A DNA stretch of 64,000 nt, from positions 35,605 to 99,604 of the forward strand of contig NZ_VMDW02000061.1 of the NCBI RefSeq assembly GCF_007644045.2, given 5' to 3'. Source of the stretch: Vogesella urethralis. Its GTDB lineage: Bacteria > Pseudomonadota > Gammaproteobacteria > Burkholderiales > Chromobacteriaceae. The position numbers and the translations under genes were made by a program. The notes beneath the pieces are model-generated. The model was not told the DNA's origin. It worked only from the letters and a program-made list of their open reading frames with translations, and searched no databases. How positions within the stretch are numbered: position 1 is the first letter of the stretch; each line of letters opens with the position of its first letter. Positions 35,164-42,820 of the stretch are shown in pieces.

Positions 35164-35179
35164 TGGCACGCTTCTTGTA
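35164..35179 (+). promoter_or_regulatory. Candidate sigma-54 promoter for hupSLC
   Basis: TGGCACG-CTTC-TTGTA is one mismatch from the sigma-54 consensus and has the same shape as the site before hupD. It lies about 60 bp before the hupS ATG. Hydrogenase structural operons activated by HoxA/HupR are sigma-54 dependent in Ralstonia, which agrees with this assignment. Confidence 0.65.
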
Positions 35180-35239
35180 ACAGGGCGCCACCCATGTTGT
35201 TACCACCCCCCTACAAAACAGAATAAGGCAGAGACCACG

Positions 35240-36349
35240 ATGGAGACTTTCTACCAGGCCATGCGGCGCCAGGGTGTTACCCGCCGCAGCTTTCTGAAGT
35301 TCTGCAGCCTCACCGCCACCTCGATGGGCCTGGGCTCGGCGTTTGTGCCGCGCATCGCCCAGGCGCTGGAAACCAAGCCACGCACGCCGGTGATCTGGCT
35401 GCACGGGCTGGAATGTACCTGTTGCACCGAATCGTTCATCCGTTCGGCGCACCCGCTGGCGAAGGACGCCATCCTGTCGCTGATCTCGCTGGACTACGAC
35501 GACACCATCATGGCCGCTGCCGGCCACCAGGCCGAAGCCATCCTCGAAGAGATCATGGCCAAGCACAAAGGCGAGTACATCGTGGCCATCGAGGGCAACC
35601 CGCCGCTGAACGAAGACGGCATGTTCTGTTTCCCCGGCGGCGAGCCGTTCGTGGAAAAACTGAAGCGCGTATCGGCTGACGCCAAGGCGCTGATCGCCTG
35701 GGGCTCCTGTGCCAGCTGGGGCTGCGTGCAAGCGGCCAAGCCCAACCCCACCCGTGCCACGCCGGTACACCAGGTGATTCTGGACAAGCCCATCATCAAG
35801 GTGCCGGGCTGCCCGCCCATCCCGGAAGTGATGGCCGCCGTCATCACCTACATGGTGACCTTCGACCGTATTCCGGAGCTGGACCGCCAGGGCCGGCCCA
35901 AGATGTTCTACGGCCAGCGCATTCACGACAAATGCTATCGCCGGCCGCACTTCGACGCCGGCCAGTTCGTGGAAAGCTGGGACGACGAAGGCGCACGCAA
36001 GGGCTACTGCCTGTACAAGGTGGGCTGCAAAGGCCCCACCACCTACAACGCCTGCTCCACCGTGCGCTGGAACGGCGGCGTGAGCTGGCCGGTACAAAGC
36101 GGCCACGGCTGCATCGGTTGTTCGGAAGACGGCTTCTGGGACAAGGGCTCGTTCTACGACCGCGTTACCAGCATTCCGCAATTCGGCATCGAGGCCAACG
36201 CCGACCAGATCGGCCTGACCGTGGCCGGCGGCGTGGGCGCCGCCATTGCCGCCCACGCGGCGGTAAGCGCCATCAAGAGCACGGTGCTGAAAAAGCAGGA
36301 CCTGAAGCCGCTTGACGACACCCAGAACAAGAACAAGGAGAACGTGTAA
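35240..36349 (+). CDS. hupS: Uptake [NiFe]-hydrogenase small subunit, O2-tolerant type
   Basis: The product is 369 residues. A Tat signal (RRSFLK, 15-20) precedes the mature protein, which probably starts at about residue 43. The proximal cluster cysteines are Cys59, Cys61, Cys62, Cys157, Cys162 and Cys191, equal to the mature positions 17, 19, 20, 115, 120 and 149 of E. coli Hyd-1. The two extra cysteines (19 and 120) form the [4Fe-3S] cluster that gives oxygen tolerance. A C-terminal hydrophobic anchor ([19 protein letters not shown]) follows. ATG 35240 is chosen; the frame extends upstream to 34916 without support. It overlaps hupL by one base. Confidence 0.95.
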   Translation: METFYQAMRRQGVTRRSFLKFCSLTATSMGLGSAFVPRIAQALETKPRTPVIWLHGLECTCCTESFIRSAHPLAKDAILSLISLDYDDTIMAAAGHQAEAILEEIMAKHKGEYIVAIEGNPPLNEDGMFCFPGGEPFVEKLKRVSADAKALIAWGSCASWGCVQAAKPNPTRATPVHQVILDKPIIKVPGCPPIPEVMAAVITYMVTFDRIPELDRQGRPKMFYGQRIHDKCYRRPHFDAGQFVESWDDEGARKGYCLYKVGCKGPTTYNACSTVRWNGGVSWPVQSGHGCIGCSEDGFWDKGSFYDRVTSIPQFGIEANADQIGLTVAGGVGAAIAAHAAVSAIKSTVLKKQDLKPLDDTQNKNKENV

Positions 36350-38139
36350 TGGCCTACCAGACCCAAGGCTTTACCCTGGACAACAGCGGCCGCCGCGTGG
36401 TGGTAGACCCGGTTACCCGCATTGAAGGCCACCTGCGCTGCGAGGTGAACCTCGACAGCAATAACGTGATTACCAACGCGGTATCCACCGGCACCATGTG
36501 GCGCGGGCTGGAAGTGATCCTGAAAGGCCGCGACCCGCGCGACGCCTGGGCCTTCGTGGAGCGCATCTGCGGCGTGTGCACCGGCACCCACGCGCTGACC
36601 TCGGTGCGCGCCGTGGAAGACGCGCTGAAGATCAATATCCCCGAAAACGCCAACCTGATCCGCAACCTGATGCAGGCCGCGCTGTACGTGCACGATCACC
36701 TGGTGCACTACTACCACCTGCACGCGCTGGACTGGGTAGACGTGGTATCGGCGCTGAAAGCCGACCCCAAGAAAACCAGCGAGCTGGCGCAAAGCCTCTC
36801 CAGTTGGCCGCTGTCCAGCCCCGGTTACTTTCGCGACCTGCAGTCGCGGCTGAAACGTTTTGTGGAAAGCGGCCAGCTGGGCCCGTTCCGCAATGGTTAC
36901 TGGGGCCACCCGGCGATGAAACTGCCGCCGGAAGCCAACCTGATGGCGGTGGCGCACTACCTGGAAGCGCTGGATTTCCAGAAGGAAATCGTCAAGATCC
37001 ACACCATCTTCGGCGGCAAGAACCCGCACCCGAACTGGCTGGTGGGCGGCATGCCGTGCGCCATCAACGTGGACGACACCGGCGCGGTAGGCGCCGTGAA
37101 CATGGAGCGGCTGAACCTGGTGAAACAGGTGATCGACCGTACCATCGAGTTTTGCGAGCAAGTGTACGTGCCGGACGTGATCGCCATTGCCGGCTTCTAC
37201 CCGGAGTGGTTCAAGATCGGCGGCGGCCTGGCCAGCCAAAGCGTGCTGTCGTACGGCGACTTCCCGGCGCGCGCCAACGATTACAGCGAGGCCAACCTGC
37301 TGCTGCCGCGTGGCGCCATCATCAACGGCAAGTTCAGCGAGATCCACCCGGTGGATTTGTACGCGCCGGACGAAATCCAGGAATTCGTCACCCACAGCTG
37401 GTACAGCTACGGCGACGACAAGAAAGGCCTGCACCCGTTTGACGGCCTGACGCAGCCCAAATTCGAGCTGGGGCCGAACCATAAAGGCACCAAGACGCGC
37501 ATCGAGTCGCTGGACGAGTCCGCCAAGTACTCGTGGATCAAATCGCCGCGCTGGAAAGGCCACGCCATGGAAGTGGGCCCGCTGGCGCGCTACCTGATCG
37601 GCTACCACCAGAACAAGCCGGAGTTCAAAGAGCCGGTAGACGCGCTGCTGAAGCACTTCAACGCACCGCTGGAGGTGATGTTCTCCACCAATGGCCGCAC
37701 CGCCGCCCGCGCGCTGGAGTCGGTATGGGCCGCGCGCCAGATGGCCAGCTTCTACGACCAGCTGATCGCCAACATCAAGAACGGCGATACCGCCACCGCC
37801 AACGTCGAAAAATGGGACCCGGCCACCTGGCCCAAATCGGTGAAAGGCGTGGGCTTTACCGAGGCGCCGCGCGGCGCGCTGGGCCACTGGCTGAAGATCG
37901 ACAACACCAAGATCGACAGCTACCAGTGCGTGGTGCCCACCACCTGGAACGCCGGCCCGCGCGATGACAAGGGCCAGATCAGCGCCTACGAGGCCTCGCT
38001 GATGGGTACCAAGATGGCGGTGCCGGACCAGCCGCTGGAGATCCTGCGCACGCTGCACAGCTTCGACCCGTGCCTGGCCTGCTCTACCCACGTCATCGGC
38101 GATGACGGCGGCGAGCTGGTAAAGGTACAGGTGCGCTAA
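36349..38139 (+). CDS. hupL: Uptake [NiFe]-hydrogenase large subunit
   Basis: The product is 596 residues with the nickel ligands [12 protein letters not shown] near residue 75 and [11 protein letters not shown] near the C-terminus, followed by a 15-residue extension ([15 protein letters not shown]) that HupD should remove after the His. The overall sequence is of the group 1 membrane-bound uptake type. With HupS and the cytochrome b HupC it oxidises H2 and feeds electrons into quinone. It starts on the last base of the hupS stop codon. Confidence 0.96.
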   Translation: MAYQTQGFTLDNSGRRVVVDPVTRIEGHLRCEVNLDSNNVITNAVSTGTMWRGLEVILKGRDPRDAWAFVERICGVCTGTHALTSVRAVEDALKINIPENANLIRNLMQAALYVHDHLVHYYHLHALDWVDVVSALKADPKKTSELAQSLSSWPLSSPGYFRDLQSRLKRFVESGQLGPFRNGYWGHPAMKLPPEANLMAVAHYLEALDFQKEIVKIHTIFGGKNPHPNWLVGGMPCAINVDDTGAVGAVNMERLNLVKQVIDRTIEFCEQVYVPDVIAIAGFYPEWFKIGGGLASQSVLSYGDFPARANDYSEANLLLPRGAIINGKFSEIHPVDLYAPDEIQEFVTHSWYSYGDDKKGLHPFDGLTQPKFELGPNHKGTKTRIESLDESAKYSWIKSPRWKGHAMEVGPLARYLIGYHQNKPEFKEPVDALLKHFNAPLEVMFSTNGRTAARALESVWAARQMASFYDQLIANIKNGDTATANVEKWDPATWPKSVKGVGFTEAPRGALGHWLKIDNTKIDSYQCVVPTTWNAGPRDDKGQISAYEASLMGTKMAVPDQPLEILRTLHSFDPCLACSTHVIGDDGGELVKVQVR

Positions 38140-38147
38140 GCGCGAGC

Positions 38148-38169
38148 GGTTGGCCGCATGCGGCCAACC
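38148..38169. repeat. Intergenic palindrome made of the GTTGGCCGCA word
   Basis: GGTTGGCCGCA directly joined to TGCGGCCAACC forms a perfect 22-bp palindrome nine bases after hupL. No T run follows. It is one of two intergenic inverted pairs of a word that recurs through the window. Confidence 0.6.
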
Positions 38170-38358
38170 TGTGGTCCCCAGACCCGGCTGCCGCCACCGC
38201 ACACCCCGGCGGCGGCCGGATCGCCGGAATGGCCCGTGGCGGGGGCTGCACTCCCCCGCCACGGTGCTGCCGGTTCTTTCAGCGCGGGTTCACGACCGCA
38301 TTGCCCTGGCTGGCAGCCAGCGGGGCATCGGTCGCCACCCCAGACGCAGGAGCAAGCG

Positions 38359-39063
38359 ATGAAAAGCTATGGTTTTGACGGCAACGCCCCGCAGGGGCTG
38401 GGCCGCAAGGTAACGTCGGTTTACGTGTACGAAGCGCCGGTGCGGCTATGGCACTGGGTCACCGTGCTGTGCATCATCACGCTGTCGGTAACCGGCTACT
38501 TTATCGGCAAGCCGCTACCCAGCGTGCCGGGCGAAGCCACCTACCAGTACGTGATGGGCTATATACGTTTTGCCCATTTCACCGCCGGCTACGTGCTGGC
38601 CGCCGGGCTGCTGGGCCGGCTGTACTGGGCAATCGTGGGTAACCACCATGCCCGCGAGATCATCCTGGTGCCGGTATGGGACAAGGCGTGGTGGAAAGAA
38701 TTTTTCTTCGAGATCCGCTGGTACCTGTTTCTGGAGCGCTACCCGAAGAAGTACATCGGCCATAACCCGGTGGGCCAGATTGCGATGGCCAGCTTCATCT
38801 GGGCCACGCTGTTCATGTGCGCCACCGGCTTTGCGCTGTACGGCGAAGGCACCGGCGAAGGCAGCTGGGCACATACCGCTTTTAACTGGGTGATCGTGGC
38901 ATTCGGCAACAGCCTGGACGTACACAGCTGGCACCGGCTGGGCATGTGGGCCATTTTGCTGTTCGTGATGATCCACGTGTACGCCGCCATCCGCGAGGAC
39001 ATCATGTCCAAGCAGAGCATGGTCTCTACCATGATCAGCGGCTTCCGCATGTTCAAGGATTAG
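38359..39063 (+). CDS. hupC: HupC/HyaC, membrane b-type cytochrome of uptake hydrogenase
   Basis: The product is 234 residues with four membrane helices. It shows heme-ligand histidines in RLWHWVTVLC, FAHFTAGYVLA and SWHRLGMWAILLFVMIHVYAA, which bind two b hemes. It anchors HupSL and transfers electrons to quinone. ATG 38359 follows CAGGAGCA, a good ribosome-binding site. The 219-bp gap from hupL contains the palindrome and GC-rich sequence but no gene, so partial attenuation between hupL and hupC is possible. Confidence 0.93.
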   Translation: MKSYGFDGNAPQGLGRKVTSVYVYEAPVRLWHWVTVLCIITLSVTGYFIGKPLPSVPGEATYQYVMGYIRFAHFTAGYVLAAGLLGRLYWAIVGNHHAREIILVPVWDKAWWKEFFFEIRWYLFLERYPKKYIGHNPVGQIAMASFIWATLFMCATGFALYGEGTGEGSWAHTAFNWVIVAFGNSLDVHSWHRLGMWAILLFVMIHVYAAIREDIMSKQSMVSTMISGFRMFKD

Positions 39064-39134
39064 TACCCGTCAGGCGGCGATGGCACACGACACCATCGCT
39101 GGACGATTGTAGTAAGAGTGTGTGGGTAAGTTTG

Positions 39135-39161
39135 GGCCGGGGGCGACCCCGGCCATTTTTT
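39135..39161 (+). terminator. Intrinsic terminator after hupC
   Basis: A perfect 8-bp stem GGCCGGGG-GCGA-CCCCGGCC is followed by A and T6. It ends the hupSLC operon. Confidence 0.85.
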
Positions 39162-39176
39162 CGCGAGGTTGGCCGC

Positions 39177-39476
39177 ATGGCACGTCACCCCCTGAACACC
39201 CGAACCCCTATCGCCCCCGGCCGCTTTCTGTACAGCCGCTTTCTGCGCCCGGCCGGGCTGACGCAAACCGACGCCGCCAGCCAGCTGGGGCTATCGCGCC
39301 GGCGCCTGAACGAAATCATCCAGGGCCACCGCAGCATTACACCGGATACCGCGCTGCGGCTGTCGCGGCTGTTCGGCCTGCCGCCGCGCTTCTGGCTGGA
39401 CCTGCAAGGCGACTGGGACCTGGCGCAAGCACGGCGCAAATTCTGCACCGACACCAGCGCCAGCACCGCCCGCTAG
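39177..39476 (+). CDS. HigA-like XRE-family antitoxin, orphan
   Basis: The product is 99 residues with a lambda-repressor-type helix-turn-helix (GLTQTDAASQLGLSRRRLNEIIQGHRSITPDTALRLSRLF) followed by LPPRFWLDLQGDWDLAQARR, the HigA/VapI pattern. No HigB toxin gene lies on either side: upstream is the hupC terminator and downstream is a convergent hemerythrin. The ATG at 39177 is embedded in the motif GGTTGGCCGCATG, so the word overlaps the initiation region. It may be a stand-alone regulator. Confidence 0.7.
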   Translation: MARHPLNTRTPIAPGRFLYSRFLRPAGLTQTDAASQLGLSRRRLNEIIQGHRSITPDTALRLSRLFGLPPRFWLDLQGDWDLAQARRKFCTDTSASTAR

Positions 39477-39904
39477 CCACGCCGTGCCGTACCGGCCTGC
39501 AGCGCCGTCATCGCCTCCGGCCCGGGCTGGCAGAACGGGTACAGGATGGTTTCTTCTTTCACATTGTGCTGCTGCAGCAGCAATTGCAGGCTGGCCGTCA
39601 GCTGCTCGAACTGCACCGGGTTGGCCGCAGCCACCGCCTGGTAAAGCGCCTCCATCAGCTCGCGCATCTGGTCGTGCTCGTAACGCATTACCTCGGTCGG
39701 GCCTTGCGGCATGGCCGTTGCCTGCTCGAACAGCGGGTAGACGATTTCTTCTTCATCGGTAAAGTGGCTGTCCATTTCCACGCAGAAAGCGCGGCAATGG
39801 TGCTGGGCCGCCGCCCAGTCGGCACAAGCAACCAGATGACAGAGTTCGCCCAGCAGCAGGCGGCAACGGCGGTGGGAGGCAATCAGGTATTCATGCAAGT
39901 TCAT
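39473..39904 (-). CDS. Hemerythrin HHE-domain protein
   Basis: The product is 143 residues with hemerythrin-type metal ligands: MDSHFTDEEEIVYPLF, VMRYEHDQMRELM and LLQQHNVKEETILYPF. Such proteins bind a di-iron site and may sense or scavenge O2 or NO. Position next to the hydrogenase block suggests redox or oxygen protection but there is no direct link. The end overlaps the HigA-like gene by four bases, tail to tail. Confidence 0.85.
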   Translation of the reverse strand: MNLHEYLIASHRRCRLLLGELCHLVACADWAAAQHHCRAFCVEMDSHFTDEEEIVYPLFEQATAMPQGPTEVMRYEHDQMRELMEALYQAVAAANPVQFEQLTASLQLLLQQHNVKEETILYPFCQPGPEAMTALQAGTARRG

Positions 39905-40049
39905 GGCGGTGTGCTCTCTGGCTCTGGCCGCCGCCGTGTTGCCGGCGGCGGCAGGTCTTGGTGTTTTTTCCAGTATCTGCCCCGCCCAACCGTACCGACA
40001 TGACGCCGGTCAAATGCCTGCCGGACGCCCATATGGCATGCACCGGCGC

Positions 40050-40075
40050 AAAAAAGCCCGTCTCGGGGACGGGCT
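40050..40075 (-). terminator. Intrinsic terminator for the L,D-transpeptidase gene
   Basis: On the minus strand AGCCCGTC-CCCGA-GACGGGCT is followed by a T run. It lies 23 bp beyond the end of the transpeptidase gene. Confidence 0.8.
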
Positions 40076-40097
40076 GCTTACCTGAGCCTTGCCTGGC

Positions 40098-40964
40098 CTA
40101 ACTTGGGCTGACCGGCGGACGGCTCTGCACACTGCGGCCTTCTACCGGCACGGTGGCTTGCTCCTCTTTTGCCGGCTCTTCCACACTCAGCCAGCGCTTG
40201 CTGCTGAGCGCGCCGGTGATGGTGGCGCTGTCGGCATCCTTGCACGACAGGCAAACCGGCTTGCCGGTACGCTCGCGGATAGCCAGATCCACCCGTTTGC
40301 CGTGCAGTACCTTGCCGTTTTCGGTTTGCCACTGCAGCAAGGTATTGGCCAGATGGCGGTACGACGGGTCTTTCATGCCGTAGATGTCACGGTAGGCCGT
40401 CAGCCACAGCTCGCCCGCCTCGTCTTCGTTCAGCAACAACGGCTGGTAGGCAATGGTAACCTGCGCCCCGTTAGCCACCCAGTCGGCCAACGCCAGCGCG
40501 TTTTCGTTTTTCAGGCGCACGCAACCGTGGCTGCGCACACCGGGCACGCTACCGGGCTGGTTGGTACCGTGAAACCCCAGCCCCAGCCGTGGCTCGCCAA
40601 AACGGATGAACACCTTGCCCAGCGGGTTGTCCGGCCCTGGCGGTACCTCGGTTTTTACCGGCTGCCCTTTCTTGGCCATTTCGGCCTGGATGGACTTGGG
40701 CACATGCCAGGTGGGGTCACGGTGAATGCCGGTAATGCTGTAATTACCGGTAGGCGTACGGGTAATCTGCTTGCCCACCGCCACCGGGTAGCTGCGCAGC
40801 AGCACCCCGTCCTGATATAGCAGCACGCGGGTTTGCGGCAGGTTCACCACCAGGTGCTGGCCGACCGGGGCGATCTCGACGTCCGGCTCCGGCGTAGCGG
40901 CCCAGACCGGGCTGCACAACAAGGGAAGCAGGACAAAGCTGGCTTTCATCGTCAATTTGGTCAT
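40098..40964 (-). CDS. L,D-transpeptidase (YkuD family)
   Basis: The product is 288 residues with a signal peptide (MTKLTMKASFVLLPLLCSPVWA) and a YkuD catalytic domain containing HGTNQPGSVPG and the nucleophile motif SHGCVRL (Cys near residue 146). L,D-transpeptidases crosslink peptidoglycan or attach proteins to it. A C-terminal region of about 100 residues after the catalytic domain has CLSCKDAD and a Pro/Glu/Val-rich tail. Three in-frame starts (40979, 40964, 40949) are possible and none has a clear ribosome-binding site; I chose 40964 for the signal peptide. Confidence 0.82.
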   Translation of the reverse strand: MTKLTMKASFVLLPLLCSPVWAATPEPDVEIAPVGQHLVVNLPQTRVLLYQDGVLLRSYPVAVGKQITRTPTGNYSITGIHRDPTWHVPKSIQAEMAKKGQPVKTEVPPGPDNPLGKVFIRFGEPRLGLGFHGTNQPGSVPGVRSHGCVRLKNENALALADWVANGAQVTIAYQPLLLNEDEAGELWLTAYRDIYGMKDPSYRHLANTLLQWQTENGKVLHGKRVDLAIRERTGKPVCLSCKDADSATITGALSSKRWLSVEEPAKEEQATVPVEGRSVQSRPPVSPS

Positions 40965-41106
40965 TCGTACAGGTTGCATTGGGGCGATGTTAGCAGATGA
41001 CGCGTCATTTGTTGCATTGCCATAGCCATGCCATGGCGCCGTGCGTTTTGCTGTGGTTTCTGCGACAATTGCCGCCTTTGCCACCGCATTTTGACTTTAA
41101 AAAACA

Positions 41107-42702
41107 ATGACTCAACAGCAACACATTGCCCAGATCGAATCCCTGGACCATGAAGGACGTGGTGTTGCCCACGTCGAAGGCAAAACCATTTTTATCGAAG
41201 GCGCACTGCCTTACGAAGTAGTTACTTACAGCAGCTTCCGCAAAAAACCCAGCTACGAGAACGCTGTAGCGGTAGAAGTGTTGAAAGACAGCTACATGCG
41301 CACCGAGCCCTCCTGTCCGCACTACGGCGTATGCGGTGGCTGCTCGATGCAGCACGTGGAATTCACCGCCCAGGTCGCCATCAAGCAGCGCGTGATGGAA
41401 GACAACCTGGCGCGCATTGGCCGCGTCAAGCCGGAAGTGGTGATGACCCCGATCGCCGGCCCGGCCTGGGGCTACCGCCACCGCGCCCGCCTGTCTGCCC
41501 GCCTGGTGGAAAAGAAAGGCGGCGTGCTGGTGGGCTTCCACGAGAAGCGCTCCAGCTTCATTGCCGACATGAACGAGTGCCACATCCTGCCCAAGCACAT
41601 CTCGGCGCTGATCACCCCGCTGCGTGAAATGATCATCAAGCTGTCGATCAACAACCGCATGCCGCAGGTGGAAGTGGCCGTGGGCGCCGAAGTGGACATC
41701 CTGGTGTTCCGCAACATGGAAGCCATCACCGATAACGACTTCGCCATCCTGAAGGCGTTTTCCGACGCCCACAGCCAGCCTGGCCGCCCGCTGCAGGTAT
41801 GGCTGCAGCCCAAAGGCCCGGAAACCTGTTACCCGATCTACCCGCTGGACGCGCCCAAGCTCACCTACCGCCTGCGCGACTTCGACGTGGAAATGCCGTA
41901 CTACCCCACCGAGTTCACCCAGGTGAACCCCGACATCAACAACGTGATGGTATCGCGCGCGCTGCGCCTGCTGGACCCGCAAGCCGGCGAACGCATCGCC
42001 GACATGTTCTGCGGCATCGGCAACTTCACCCTGCCCATCGCCCGTAGCGGCGCCACCGTGCACGGCATGGAAGGCAGCCACGCGCTGGTAAAGCGCGCGG
42101 TGGAAAACGCCACCCACAACGGCCTGCAAGACAAGGTGAGCTACGAGATGGCCAACCTGTTCGACGTCACCGAAGAATCGCTGGCCGCGCTGGGCAAGTT
42201 CGACAAGATGCTGATCGACCCGCCGCGTGACGGCGCCATCCAGCTGGTGAAGGCCTTCACCGAAGAAACCGCACCGCAGCGCCTGGTTTATGTATCGTGC
42301 AACCCGTCCACGCTGGCCCGCGACGCCGGCGTACTGGTGCACACCAAGGGCTACACGCTGAAAGCCGCCGGTATCGTGAACATGTTCCCGCACACCGGCC
42401 ACGTGGAGTCCATCGCCTGGTTCGAAAAAACCAGCCCGTGCATGACCCGCGAAGAAGTGGACGCCATGGAAGCCGCCGAAGAAGCCGAACGTGCCATCGC
42501 CCGTGAAGCCGCCATCGCCGCACGCGAACTGCGCGAAGCTGAGCTGGCCCAGATCAAGGCCGCCGAAAAGGCCGAGAAGCTGGCCGCCAAAGCCGCCCGC
42601 ACTGCGGAGTTCCAGGCCCGCACTGCGGCCAACGCGGAAAAGCGCGCCGCTTTCGAAGCCCGCCAGGCTGGTGGTGATGCGGGTAGCGAGCAGGCGGAGT
42701 AA
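41107..42702 (+). CDS. rlmD: 23S rRNA (uracil-1939-C5)-methyltransferase RlmD
   Basis: The product is 531 residues. An N-terminal TRAM domain ([29 protein letters not shown]) is followed by [4Fe-4S] cysteines ([10 protein letters not shown]) and the SAM domain with [11 protein letters not shown] and catalytic Cys in [12 protein letters not shown]. The final 85 residues (from about 445) form an Ala/Glu/Lys/Arg-rich helical tail not found in E. coli RlmD, which ends near 433 residues. The enzyme modifies U1939 of 23S rRNA. No operon partner is visible. Confidence 0.92.
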   Translation: MTQQQHIAQIESLDHEGRGVAHVEGKTIFIEGALPYEVVTYSSFRKKPSYENAVAVEVLKDSYMRTEPSCPHYGVCGGCSMQHVEFTAQVAIKQRVMEDNLARIGRVKPEVVMTPIAGPAWGYRHRARLSARLVEKKGGVLVGFHEKRSSFIADMNECHILPKHISALITPLREMIIKLSINNRMPQVEVAVGAEVDILVFRNMEAITDNDFAILKAFSDAHSQPGRPLQVWLQPKGPETCYPIYPLDAPKLTYRLRDFDVEMPYYPTEFTQVNPDINNVMVSRALRLLDPQAGERIADMFCGIGNFTLPIARSGATVHGMEGSHALVKRAVENATHNGLQDKVSYEMANLFDVTEESLAALGKFDKMLIDPPRDGAIQLVKAFTEETAPQRLVYVSCNPSTLARDAGVLVHTKGYTLKAAGIVNMFPHTGHVESIAWFEKTSPCMTREEVDAMEAAEEAERAIAREAAIAARELREAELAQIKAAEKAEKLAAKAARTAEFQARTAANAEKRAAFEARQAGGDAGSEQAE

Positions 42703-42744
42703 ACAGCCAGGCCGACACCGGCGCGCCCGGTGTTTCGCTGTAAC

Positions 42745-42785
42745 AAAAAAGACAGCCCCGTTTATCGACGGGCGCTGTCTTTTTT
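42745..42785. terminator. Bidirectional terminator between rlmD and pilY1
   Basis: A-rich AAAAAAGACAGC and its complement GCTGTCTTTTTT, with a second stem CCCG/CGGG inside, form a hairpin with T runs readable on both strands. It serves the two convergent genes. Confidence 0.85.
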
Positions 42786-42808
42786 GTTGGCCGCAACCTG
42801 CGGCCAAC
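42786..42808. repeat. Second intergenic inverted pair of the GTTGGCCGCA word
   Basis: GTTGGCCGCA-ACC-TGCGGCCAAC, a perfect 10+10 inverted repeat with 3-base loop, directly follows the terminator T run. It repeats the arrangement at 38148 and resembles the way Neisseria uptake sequences are paired in terminators. Confidence 0.6.
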
Positions 42809-42820
42809 ACGGCGCTGGCA

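Larger units (their letters stand above)
34839..35239. promoter_or_regulatory. Regulatory intergenic region upstream of hupS
   Basis: The 401-bp gap holds, in order, hairpins at 34850-34880 and 34911-34935, an inverted repeat GGTTGT-N7-ACAACAACC at 34973-34994, the hupE terminator (34992-35031), and the hupS sigma-54 promoter (35164-35179). The block CACCCCGCCA-(3-4)-GGCACGC occurs twice, at 35101-35120 and 35151-35171; the second copy forms the -24 element. The first copy has no -12 element. Confidence 0.5.

Noticed and set aside
39177..39476. HigBA toxin-antitoxin pair
   Set aside because: Only an antitoxin-like gene is present; neither side has room for a HigB gene before a terminator or a convergent gene.
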